Positions 17,371-26,263 of a stretch of 64,000 nt of DNA are shown here, piece after piece (positions within the stretch are counted from its first letter, which is position 1; each line of letters opens with the position of its first letter). The stretch is from SZUA-36 sp963801195 (lineage in GTDB: Bacteria; Pseudomonadota; Gammaproteobacteria; Xanthomonadales; SZUA-36), in contig CAWDDX010000003.1 of NCBI GenBank assembly GCA_963801195.1, positions 1,178,001-1,242,000 on the forward strand, written 5' to 3'. Under the pieces are notes generated by a model. That model was given only the letters and a program-made list of their open reading frames with translations, was not told the DNA's origin and searched no databases. The position numbers and the translations under genes are program-made.

Positions 17371-19217
17371 TGCAATGGCCCCTTGTACTGATCCGGCATT
17401 TTATTCCAGGCGTCCTGCAGTCCGATTTTTCCCACAAGGGCCAGCCAGCGCGGGTCTGCGTGCAGGCTTCTGAGGGTTGTATCACCGAGCAGTGAGCCCA
17501 GGCCCGGGTCATGCTGATCAAAAGCCTGGTCAAGCCACTTGAAGGCGTTGTCGGCATCATTTCTCCAGCCATAGATTTGAGCTATTTGATAGGCGCCGAA
17601 GGTGTGGAATTTTTCCTCGAACCTGGCCAACTCCTCATCTGCTTCCTGGTGTCGACCGAGAGAATATAGGACCAGGTTCCTTATCAGGCTTCCCCAAAAA
17701 TCAATGGATTCCCTGGCGACCTCATCAAGCGCCTGTTCCGCCTTGCCCTGGCGCAAAAATATCCACGCCAGCGAAGCATGAATAGCCGCATAGTCAGGGT
17801 TGAGGGAATACAGATGCCGCTCAACCGCTTCCGCTTCCTGCAAAAGTCCTGCCAAATCGAGAGCGCCGGCAAAGGCGTCGTATGCGCGTTGATTCAGCGG
17901 GTCCAGCGTAACCGCCTGCCGGTAATGCGCCACGGCCTGGTCCAATTGCCCCAGGCTGGCGCTCAGTCTGCCGGCGGCGGCCAATACATAACTGGCATTG
18001 GGCTCCAGTGCCAAGGCCTTTTGCATGGATTTGTTTGATGCATTCCAGTTCCAGTCATAGTCACCCTGTATCCTGACCAGGCTGACCCATCCCAAAGCGA
18101 GGTCAGGGTCCAGTCTTACAGCGTGCTCTGCCGCATCGCGGGCCTTTTCAAGGCCGCTCTCAAGTGGTATCCAGTTCTGGCCCGCCTGGTACAGCGTTGC
18201 CAACGAAAAGCCCGCCCATGCCGGTGCATAGTTCGGATCGATATCGATCGCCCGCTGGTAGGCTTCCACCGATTTTACCGAGTTGGCTTCGCTGGTCTGG
18301 TTGAACCAATAGCGCCCCTGCAGGAACTGGGCGTATGCCTCCGGGTTGGTTTCCGTGGCTTTGGGTGCGGCCTCACCCAGCAACGTGAGTTTCAGCGAGT
18401 CGACAACTGCCGCCGCGATCTCGTCCTGGACCACGAATATGTTTTCCAGCGTGCGGTCGTAAGTTTCAGACCACAGGTGGTAGCCGTCATCGGCCTTGAT
18501 CAACTGGGCGGTGATACGCACCTGGTTGCCGGACTTGCGCACGCTGCCTTCCAGCACGTTGGCGACTTTCAATTGTTCGGCGATGGTTTCGATATCGCCG
18601 GTCTTGCCCTTGAACTGGAACGAGGAAGTTCTCGCCGCGACCTTCAGATCGGGGATCTTGGCCAACAGGTTGAGCAGTTCCTCGGTGAGCCCATCCGAGA
18701 AATACTCGTTGGCGCCATCGTCGCTCATATTGATGAAAGGCAATACGGCAATGGATTTTGCGGCTGGTCCGGCAGGTTCAGCCGGGTTTTCAGCAGCACC
18801 GGGTTCTGCATTGACGACTTTTTCGACGACCTCGTTCCGGGCGGCCTGCACCAGTGCCGCATCACGTTTGGGGGCGAGCACAAACTTGTCGACTGCAAAG
18901 TAGCCCAGCGCCAGCACCAGCACGATGGTGATGGTACGGTTCAATTTCGCGCCGGTGACGGTCGTAATTGACTGGCTGCGGTCGACGTCCTTTTCCTTTT
19001 TAATACCCTCGGGTGTCATCTCAAACGCCCAGGCGAAGAACAGGGCCAGCGGGAAACCGAGGATCAGGAAAAAGGCCAGCGCCGAGTTGACCCACTCCGG
19101 CAAGTGCAGCGCCGGCGCCAGCGTATCGCCGGCCTGCATGATCAGCCAGCCGACGATGAGGTAGGCGGCTGCCACCTTGAAGACGTTACGACGCTTGAGT
19201 TCCTTGAAAAAACTCAT
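17367..19217 (-). CDS. T6: membrane-anchored FlgO-like/TPR protein
   Basis: 616 aa from MSFFKELKRRNVFKVAAAY. It lies just downstream of array C with an AAGGTG-type ribosome binding site, and is the one array junction where coupling is not an overlap (4-nt gap). The membrane segment AGDTLAPALHLPEWVNSALAFF is shared with T2 and T3. The FlgO domain spans about 159-285 (SIAVLPFINMSDDGANEYFSDGL). The C-terminus (GAYQIAQIYGWRNDADNAFKWLD, then LHADPRWLALVGKIGL) clearly pairs with T2. The tail is YKGPLQ. Confidence 0.87.
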   Translation of the reverse strand: MSFFKELKRRNVFKVAAAYLIVGWLIMQAGDTLAPALHLPEWVNSALAFFLILGFPLALFFAWAFEMTPEGIKKEKDVDRSQSITTVTGAKLNRTITIVLVLALGYFAVDKFVLAPKRDAALVQAARNEVVEKVVNAEPGAAENPAEPAGPAAKSIAVLPFINMSDDGANEYFSDGLTEELLNLLAKIPDLKVAARTSSFQFKGKTGDIETIAEQLKVANVLEGSVRKSGNQVRITAQLIKADDGYHLWSETYDRTLENIFVVQDEIAAAVVDSLKLTLLGEAAPKATETNPEAYAQFLQGRYWFNQTSEANSVKSVEAYQRAIDIDPNYAPAWAGFSLATLYQAGQNWIPLESGLEKARDAAEHAVRLDPDLALGWVSLVRIQGDYDWNWNASNKSMQKALALEPNASYVLAAAGRLSASLGQLDQAVAHYRQAVTLDPLNQRAYDAFAGALDLAGLLQEAEAVERHLYSLNPDYAAIHASLAWIFLRQGKAEQALDEVARESIDFWGSLIRNLVLYSLGRHQEADEELARFEEKFHTFGAYQIAQIYGWRNDADNAFKWLDQAFDQHDPGLGSLLGDTTLRSLHADPRWLALVGKIGLQDAWNKMPDQYKGPLQ

Positions 19218-19221
19218 CGTT

Positions 19222-19584
19222 TCACCTTGCCTTGGCACAGGGATGTGCCAACGCGAGCCGCAGGCGAGCGCAGGAGCGGAGCAGACTCGCGCGTCTGCGC
19301 AGCGACATGCAAGCGGGCCAGGGATGGCCCGTCTTGCTCATATCTTGCACACAGGGATGTGCCAGTGCGAGCCAAAGGCGAGTGCAGGAGCGGAGCAGAC
19401 TCGCGCGTCTGCGCAGCGACATGCAAGCGGGCCAGGGATGGCCCGTCTTGCTCATATCTTGCACACAGGGATGTGCCAACGCGAGCCAGAGCATCGTGTG
19501 GGGGCGAGCGCAGGAGCGAAGCAGACTCGCGCGTCTGCGCAGCGACATGTCTTGCTCATGATGAAGTTCGGCAAAAAAACTCAC
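19222..19584 (-). pseudogene. Seven-codon paralog stub fused to repeat array C
   Basis: A GTG at 19584 overlaps the TGA of T5 (GTGA) and opens with (M)SFFAEL. As in stub B, the paralog sequence ends after codon 7 with HHEQD and enters the repeats. An internal deletion in the first repeat met switches the frame to MSLRRRASLLRSC..., which is also open, giving 120 codons and a stop 4 nt before the T6 ATG. Same interpretation and doubts as stub B. Confidence 0.45.
19231..19560. repeat. 114-bp tandem repeat array C (three copies, last one degenerate)
   Basis: Copies begin with CACAGGG at 19236, 19350 and 19464 (period 114). Copy 1 has GCGAGCCGCAGGCGAG as in array A; copy 2 is like array B. The third copy has an insertion near 19490-19503 and lacks about 21 bp that contain exactly the GGGCCAGGGATGGCCC hairpin, leaving GCGACATGTCTTGCTC. 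Confidence 0.9.
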
Positions 19585-21806
19585 CTGGCAATCCCCAGCA
19601 GTTCATAGACCTCTTCGCGCTGTTGCTCCATGTCCTTTTCAAGAATGGCAACCAGCCGTTTGTATTCGGGTTCGTCATGAAGCGGTTGGAGCACGAACCA
19701 GTCCACCAATGTTTCACGCCAGCGCCCACCGAACCGTTTGTCGGGTGAACCATGCAAAATGCTGACGGCCGCTGCCTTGTCGCCCCTGGCGGTTGCAATC
19801 GCAGCCCGGCGTATCGCCGTCACAAATGGAACCCAAATTTCTTCAACCGACCGGGTTTTTTGTTCGGCGGCGTCTATCAGCGAATTCGCCTGTTGAGAAT
19901 CCGGGTCCTGCATTTTCAGGAGTGTCGCTATCTCCAGGAGTTGAGTGGTGTTCCTGGGTGTTGCCGTTTCGATGGCCAGCGGGTTTTGAAATGCTTCCGG
20001 CAGTTGCTGGTTGTAGTAGGCAAGGGCCTCGTCGATCCTGCCTGTTTTCAGCAGGCTGGATACCCAGGCATTGCGAAATACATTATCGGATTGCAGCCGG
20101 CTATCCAGCCCGCGGTCGAGTGCGCGTTTGGCCAGGTCGGCCGCCAGGCTGTGCTGCTCCCGGTACTGGTAAAGCAATACCCGGGCCATGATGGGAAGCG
20201 TTTGGTCGGCGCCCAATTTGTCCGCTTTTTTGGCCCATATCTCCGCCTGTTCCAGGTCACCGAGCATGGTCCAGTCAATGGCTATGGCGGCCGGTAATTC
20301 GTAATCATTCGGGTCGAGCTCGATCGCCTTTTTATCCAGCAACAGTGCTTGTGCAAAGTTTCCAATGGCCTGCTGGGCCAGCGCAGGTCCGTAATACCGC
20401 ATCGGGTTCGCGGGTTGGATTTCAGCGATCCTGTCGGTGTAGACCCTGGCTTTCTCCGGTTCAAGCATGAACAAATGCACCATATGCAGGTTCCAGAGTA
20501 CGTTGACGGAATAGGGGTCGATCCTTTCGGCTTCGAGCAGGTATTCCATGCCCCTGCTGATCTTGCCGGTATCGGTCATCAGGCGGCCGTACTGGGTCAA
20601 TGCATAGACGTTGCGCGGGTTGGTGTCGAGCGCCAGCCGGAACTCCTGTTCGGAGGCTTCGAATTGGCGCTCAAAGCGGTAGGTTCTTGCCATCAGTGCA
20701 TGTGCTTCACTGTTGCCGGCATCATCCCCGAGGATTTTCTCGAGCACCGGGCGGGCCATTCTGGTGGCCGTTTCAAATGGCATCGCGCCCGTCTGTGCCA
20801 ACTCCAGCCACGTATCCACACGCTTTAATTGCGCAGGTGTGTAGCCTGGGTCCTGCTCAACCGCCCGGTCAAAGTCTTCAAGGGCGCTTTTGAGCGCAGC
20901 AAAACTGTAATCATTAAATGACTTCAGACCCCGCAGATACAGGTCATAGGCATTCAGGTCGGTGACCGGTTGCTGTGCGATGCGCGCTTCATCCTCACCG
21001 AGCAGCGTGACCTTGAGCGCATCGGCGACTTTGCGGGCGATTTCCTCCTGGATGGCGAAGATATCATTGAGGTCGCGGTCGTAGGTTTCCGACCACAGGT
21101 GGTATCCGTCTTCGACATTGATCAACTGCGCGGTGATGCGTACGCGGTTGCTTTGGTTGTCCTTGCGCACGCTGCCTTCGAGAATGGTATCGACATTGAG
21201 TTTTTCGCCGATCGTGCGCAGGTCTTCGTTCTTGCCCTTGAATGCAAAGGACGAAGTGCGCCCGGCGACCCGTAATTCATGGATCTTGGCGAGGATATTG
21301 AGGAGTTCCTCGGTCAGGCCGTCGGAGAAGTACTCGTTGTCGCCGCCGGCGCTCATATCCACGAATGGCAGAACGGCAATGGCCTGTGGCGCTTTTTGAG
21401 CTTCTTCCAGTGTTTCCGCAGCCGTCGTGGCAACACTCTCGGTTTCCACGGCGGCCGGTTTGGACAGGTAGAATTTATCCGCCACGAAATAACCCAGCGC
21501 GATCACCAGCACCGTGATGATGGCGTGGTTCAGTTTCTGGCCGGTTTGCGGTGTGATCGACTGGCTGCGGTCGACATCCTTTTCGCGTTTAACGCCCTCG
21601 GGTGTCAGCTCGAACGCCCAGGCGAAAAAGAGCGCTATAACGAAACCGACGCCCAGCACAACGAACAGGGTCTGCATGACCCAGGGCGGGGACCCGATGG
21701 ATTCGAGCAGGATATCGGCAACCTGGATCAGCAGCCACGCCGTGATCGCGTAGGCGATGCCCACCTTGAAGACGTTGCGGCGTTTCAGTTCGGCGAAGAA
21801 ACTCAT
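19581..21806 (-). CDS. T5: membrane-anchored FlgO-like/TPR protein
   Basis: 741 aa; the ATG overlaps the stop of pseudogene T4. The membrane part (VADILLESIGSPPWVMQTLFVVLGVGF) is its own type. The FlgO domain (about 142-270) and the whole C-terminal half match T3: AGRTSSFAFKGKNEDLR, ILEGSVRKDNQSNRVRITAQ (a two-residue insertion unique to this pair), LLGEDEAR, and the ends QQREEVYELLGIAR versus KQRELAYELMGINK. A good example of a member whose halves have different closest relatives. Confidence 0.87.
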   Translation of the reverse strand: MSFFAELKRRNVFKVGIAYAITAWLLIQVADILLESIGSPPWVMQTLFVVLGVGFVIALFFAWAFELTPEGVKREKDVDRSQSITPQTGQKLNHAIITVLVIALGYFVADKFYLSKPAAVETESVATTAAETLEEAQKAPQAIAVLPFVDMSAGGDNEYFSDGLTEELLNILAKIHELRVAGRTSSFAFKGKNEDLRTIGEKLNVDTILEGSVRKDNQSNRVRITAQLINVEDGYHLWSETYDRDLNDIFAIQEEIARKVADALKVTLLGEDEARIAQQPVTDLNAYDLYLRGLKSFNDYSFAALKSALEDFDRAVEQDPGYTPAQLKRVDTWLELAQTGAMPFETATRMARPVLEKILGDDAGNSEAHALMARTYRFERQFEASEQEFRLALDTNPRNVYALTQYGRLMTDTGKISRGMEYLLEAERIDPYSVNVLWNLHMVHLFMLEPEKARVYTDRIAEIQPANPMRYYGPALAQQAIGNFAQALLLDKKAIELDPNDYELPAAIAIDWTMLGDLEQAEIWAKKADKLGADQTLPIMARVLLYQYREQHSLAADLAKRALDRGLDSRLQSDNVFRNAWVSSLLKTGRIDEALAYYNQQLPEAFQNPLAIETATPRNTTQLLEIATLLKMQDPDSQQANSLIDAAEQKTRSVEEIWVPFVTAIRRAAIATARGDKAAAVSILHGSPDKRFGGRWRETLVDWFVLQPLHDEPEYKRLVAILEKDMEQQREEVYELLGIAR

Positions 21807-24053
21807 GTGCCGATCTCCAGTTCCATGCGGGCCAGGTTGGCCCGTTGGGACGCGGCGGTCTCGTTGATTTTATGCATCAGGGTTTCAAATCTGTCGGTGC
21901 CGCGCAGGGGGTAATACAGGGACAGGTTGGTCCAGAGCCACCATTGAGTATGGTGACCATGTTCGAAATTCACTTCCAGTGAATCCATTGCCTTGTCGTA
22001 CTCACCGGACATCAGGTAACAGGTTGAATCGTCATACCGGTCGGCGTGTGCAATGTAATTGGGCAGTTCATTTTCCATGTATGAGAGCGCCATCTTCATA
22101 AGGTCTGTGCCGAGCACTTCATCGCCCGACTCTGATATGACGTAGGCCATGCCGCATGCATCATTCGGGAATTGCTCGATGGCTGAACGCCAGGTAACGC
22201 GGTCAAAATACTTGGGGAAGGCGATGGCATATGCCTGCCGTGCTTTTAAAAAATCATTGTTGAGGACGTAGACGTATCCAAAAGTGGTCTGAAATTGCGG
22301 GATATTCCCGATTTGCTTGTCCACCCAAGCGCCTGATTCGAGGGCTGCGGCAAGGTTTTTCTCATACATGGACCCCAGCATCTCAACAAGACCCGTAGAC
22401 CAGTGCTGGGCATCGAGTTCGGCCAACCGGCTTTTTATTTTCGCCAGCGCTTCCTCATCACCCATATCCAGCACAGCGAAAGCCTGTTCTACATACAAAA
22501 AGAAATTTGCCGGATCGAGCGCACTGGCTTTGCGTAACCAAATAACCTGCTCGTCAAAGCGCCCTGTGGTTTGCATCAGGAATGCCATTTCCTGGTACGC
22601 GGGTGCAAAGTCAGGGTCATTCCGTAACAGGGTATCCAGTTGAATTTCTGCTTCGTCGAATTGACCCAGCAGGATGAGTTGATCGGCAATTTCATTCTGG
22701 ATGATCGATGACAGGGGATCGAGTTGCTCGGCTTGGCGCAGTATTCCCAGGGCTTCCCTGCGTCGTTGTGGGAAATCGTCGAGAAAATCAGAATACCATT
22801 GATAAGCGGTGGCGTAACCGGGACTCAGTTCGATTGCCTTACGAAAGTTGGCCTCGGCCTGTTCATAGCGCTCATGAAAATTATCCGCTTCTGCCAAAGA
22901 CAGGTATGCCTCACCCAGTTGTGGGTTGATCGCCAGGGCCTTGTTCGCAGCGTCTTGCATCATTGAGATGGTTTCAGGAAATGACAGCCGTGTGTTGCCG
23001 CGCAACAGATAGGCCGTTTCTGCAATGCCCACCCAGGCCAGCGCGAAACCGGGATCGAGTTCCGTCGCCCGCTGGAATTCTTTCTGCGCGCGGGTGATGT
23101 CGTCGACACCCCGGCGCGCCATGAGCTGCCGTCCAAGGAGATAGGCGTTGTAAGCCGCGAGATTCTCAGTCGGGCGATCGCTGATGGCCTGCTGTTCCCG
23201 TGGGTGAAAGTGTCGCCTCCAACGCACTGGCGATCTTTTGGGAGATTTCGCTCTGGATCGCGAACAGGTTCTCGGCGGTCAGTTCACGGTCGTAGATCTG
23301 CGCCCACAGGTGCTCGTCGGTCTTGGCGTCGATCAACTGCACGTTGATGCGCACCGTGTTGCCGGAGCGCTGCACCGCGCCTTCCATGATGGTGGCCACA
23401 CCGAGTTCTGCGGCGATGGTGGGTATCGGCAGTTCGGTGTCCTTGTAACGCAGCACCGAGGTGCGTGAAATCACTTTCAGCGCGCCGATGCGCGCGAGGT
23501 TGGTAAGCAGGTCGTCGTGCACGCCTTCGACGAAAAATTTATCGTCTTCATTGCGGCTGCGGTTGTCGAAGGGCAGAACGGCGATGGATTGTTTGGAGAA
23601 GATGGGTTCGGCTTCGACGGGGGTCAGAGCCCATTTATCTTTTCATCGTGCTGTGGTATTGCCTCGGCAGCTGTGCTGAGAAAAAGGATCTGACCCCGGC
23701 TGTGCGGGACCCGAAAACTTGTCGAACAAAAGGTAACCGATCGCCAGCGCCATCAATACCAGGATGGTGTTATTCAGTTTCTTGCCGGTTTGCGGGGCGA
23801 TGGATTGCTCACGGTCGACGTCTTTTTCGCGTTTGACGCCGTCCGGTGTCATTTCAAAAGCCCAGGCGAAGACCAGCGCGATCGGGAAAGCCAATTCCGA
23901 GCACCAGCAAAGATGCCGCTGGAACAGCCATTCCGGCGCGCCGATGTTGTCGATCATGACATCCGCGACCTGCACGAACAGCCAGGCGACAATGAGGTAG
24001 GCGACAGCCACCCTGAATACATTGCGGCGCTTGAGTTCGGCGAAGAAGCTCAT
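21803..24053 (-). pseudogene. T4: broken FlgO-like/TPR paralog (IHDDLL subtype)
   Basis: The reading frame is broken in at least two places. It starts MSFFAELKRRNVFRVAVAY at 24053 and stops at a TGA (23643-23645) in the linker before the FlgO domain. The same frame then resumes as WALTPVEAEP...SIAVLPFDNRSRN and VHDDLLTNLARIGALKVISRTSV. Near 23195-23205 one extra C in CACCCACGG shifts the frame; the remainder (PREQQAISDRPTENLAAYNAYLLGRQL to RMELEIGT) is in another frame down to 21803. Around residues 44-57 the protein reads QRHLCWCSELAF where another frame gives LLVLGIGF, which implies a compensating pair of indels. Total length (2251 nt) fits one net inserted base. T1 is the closest relative. 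Sequencing error could explain single lesions but hardly all of them. Confidence 0.8.
23619..23697. repeat. REP-like inverted pair in the T4 linker
   Basis: Arms GGGGGTCAGAGCCC (23619-23632) and GGATCTGACCCC (23686-23697) are inverted and flank the premature TGA of T4. The same element type occurs in T1 at the homologous place. Confidence 0.6.
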
Positions 24054-26263
24054 TTGTTGATCCCCATCAACTCGTAGGCCAATTCGCGCTGTTTTTCCAT
24101 GTCGGTTTCGAAACGCGTTACAAGTTCTTTGTAGCCGGGTTCATTTTCCAGTTGATTGAAGATTGCGTCTTCGACCAGTGTTTCCCGCCAGCCAACCCGC
24201 CAGTTTTTATCCCAGGCCTCGTTGAGCCACTCGAGGGCCTTTCGATGCTGGCCGCGGATGGTTGCGATGGCCGCCTGTGAAAGATCGGTATTCCAAACGC
24301 CCCAAGCCGGATCATGTTCATCGATCCGTGATTCGGCGATACGCAATAATGCTTCCGGGCGGTCGGACATGGGTTCAGCCAGCTTCAGAAGTGCGGCGAT
24401 TTCGACGATGTCCCAAAATTGGTTCTGAAAACTGTCCGGTTCCTCGAGCAGGGTTTGGAACGCCCAGGGAAAGGCCTGCCGGTAAGGTGTTAGACCGGCC
24501 ATGTAGTCACCCCTGAGTGCAGACTCGAAGGCCCAGTTTTGACGGACAATGGCTATTCTGCCATGCCGGTCTTCCATCCTTGTTTCGAGTACCTGCTTGG
24601 CAAGGTCATGCGCCAGGTCGTGTTGCTCACGAAACTTCAGCAGCTTAAGGCGCGACCACAACGGAAAGAGTTGTCCAGCACCGATGGCATCAGCACGTGC
24701 CTGCCACCTGTCGGCCTGTTCTGCATCACCGAGGGTTACCCAGAATGAACACATGGCCGCCACCATCTCGTAATCTTCGGGGTCTCTATCGATAGCGTCA
24801 GAAAATCCCTTGAGGCTGCGGGCCAATTCACCGTTGTTAAGGTAAGCCAATCCTTCGCCATACCAGCCCAGCGGACTCTCCGGAGCAACTTCCTTTATCC
24901 GGTTACAGGAGGTCAGTGCGACGTCGACATTCTGCAGGAATGCATTGGTTTGACAATAGTCCCAAAGCACTGGAACGGCGTAGGGCTCAATTTCCAGGGC
25001 AGCCTCAATCAAACCCATCCCTCTTTCAACCTCGCCATTGTCAAACAGGAATCTGCCGAATTCCTGTAATCCACTGGCGTTGCGGGGGTCAGCCTCGAGC
25101 GCCGAGACGAAAGCCCTTTCTGCCGCCTCATTATCCGCCTGAAAGGTTCTGAACAATGCCATTTGCAAGCGGGCGTCGCTGTTTTCAGGATGATCGGCCA
25201 GTACCGTTTCGAGCATCGGCAATCCACGGCGGAGGGCTTCTTCCCGTGTTATCGAGCCGGTTTGCGCCATTTCCGACCAGGTTCTGATCAAGCCGAGCGT
25301 GGCCGGCGTGAAAGTCGGGTCCAGCGTCAGGGTCTGCTGGAATTGCCCTGCCGCTCTGCTCAGGGACACGTAGCCGCCATCGTTGAGACCCTGCATTGCC
25401 TTCAGGTAGATGTCATAGGCGCTGATCTCCGTGGTTTCGATCTGTTCCAGACGGGCTTCGTCCTCACCCAGAAGTGTAATCCGCAGTGCCTCGGCGACCT
25501 TACGGGCAATCTCGTCCTGGATGGCGAAGATATCGTCGAGCTCGCGGTCATAGGTCTCGGACCACAGGTGATAACCGTCCTCCACGTTGATCAGTTGCGC
25601 GGTGATACGCACGCGGTTGCTTTTGTTATCCCGGCGCACACTGCCTTCAAGAATGGAAGTGACATCGAGTTTTTCGCCAATCACGCGCAGGTCTTCATTC
25701 TTGCCCTTGAAGGCGAACGACGACGTGCGCCCTGCGACGCGAAGTTCCTTGATCTTGGCGAGGATATTGAGCACCTCCTCAGACAGTCCGTCTGAGAAGT
25801 ATTCGTTGCTGCTGTCCTCGCTCATATTTACAAACGGGAGGACTGCGATGCTCTGAAATTTATCTTCCTGCGCTACGCTGATTTCTGCTGTAACGACGGG
25901 TGCGGTTTCCGGTTGCGCCTTTCCCAGGAACTTGTCATAGACGAAATAAGCCACGGTCAGTACCAGCAGGGCGATAATCGTGTGGTTCAGTTTTTGCCCG
26001 GTAACCCGGGTAATAGACTGGCTGCGATCAACTTCTTTTTCCCTCTTAATACCCTCAGGTGTCATCTCAAACGCCCAGGCAAAGAACAAGGCCAGCGGAA
26101 AACCAAGGATCAGGAAAAATGCCAGCGCTGAATTGATCCAATCCGGAAGGTGCAATGCCGGCGCCAGTGTATCGCCCGCCTGCATGATCAGCCAGCTGAT
26201 GATGAGATAGGCTGCAGCGACCTTGAAGACGTTACGGCGTTTGAGTTCATTGATAAAGCTCAT
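24050..26263 (-). CDS. T3: membrane-anchored FlgO-like/TPR protein
   Basis: 737 aa from MSFINELKRRNVFKVAAAY; ATGA overlaps on both sides. The membrane segment is the AGDTLAPALHLPDWINSALAFF type (as T2 and T6), whereas the FlgO domain (about 136-262) and TPR/C-terminal half are the T5 type (RRDNKSNRVRITAQ, LLGEDEARLEQ). The tail is FETDMEKQRELAYELMGINK. An in-frame start six codons upstream exists, but the family start is preferred. Confidence 0.87.
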   Translation of the reverse strand: MSFINELKRRNVFKVAAAYLIISWLIMQAGDTLAPALHLPDWINSALAFFLILGFPLALFFAWAFEMTPEGIKREKEVDRSQSITRVTGQKLNHTIIALLVLTVAYFVYDKFLGKAQPETAPVVTAEISVAQEDKFQSIAVLPFVNMSEDSSNEYFSDGLSEEVLNILAKIKELRVAGRTSSFAFKGKNEDLRVIGEKLDVTSILEGSVRRDNKSNRVRITAQLINVEDGYHLWSETYDRELDDIFAIQDEIARKVAEALRITLLGEDEARLEQIETTEISAYDIYLKAMQGLNDGGYVSLSRAAGQFQQTLTLDPTFTPATLGLIRTWSEMAQTGSITREEALRRGLPMLETVLADHPENSDARLQMALFRTFQADNEAAERAFVSALEADPRNASGLQEFGRFLFDNGEVERGMGLIEAALEIEPYAVPVLWDYCQTNAFLQNVDVALTSCNRIKEVAPESPLGWYGEGLAYLNNGELARSLKGFSDAIDRDPEDYEMVAAMCSFWVTLGDAEQADRWQARADAIGAGQLFPLWSRLKLLKFREQHDLAHDLAKQVLETRMEDRHGRIAIVRQNWAFESALRGDYMAGLTPYRQAFPWAFQTLLEEPDSFQNQFWDIVEIAALLKLAEPMSDRPEALLRIAESRIDEHDPAWGVWNTDLSQAAIATIRGQHRKALEWLNEAWDKNWRVGWRETLVEDAIFNQLENEPGYKELVTRFETDMEKQRELAYELMGINK

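Noticed and set aside
23150..23230. Programmed ribosomal frameshift in T4
   Set aside because: No slippery heptamer with downstream structure is evident, and the gene also has a nonsense codon and other indels, which fits decay.
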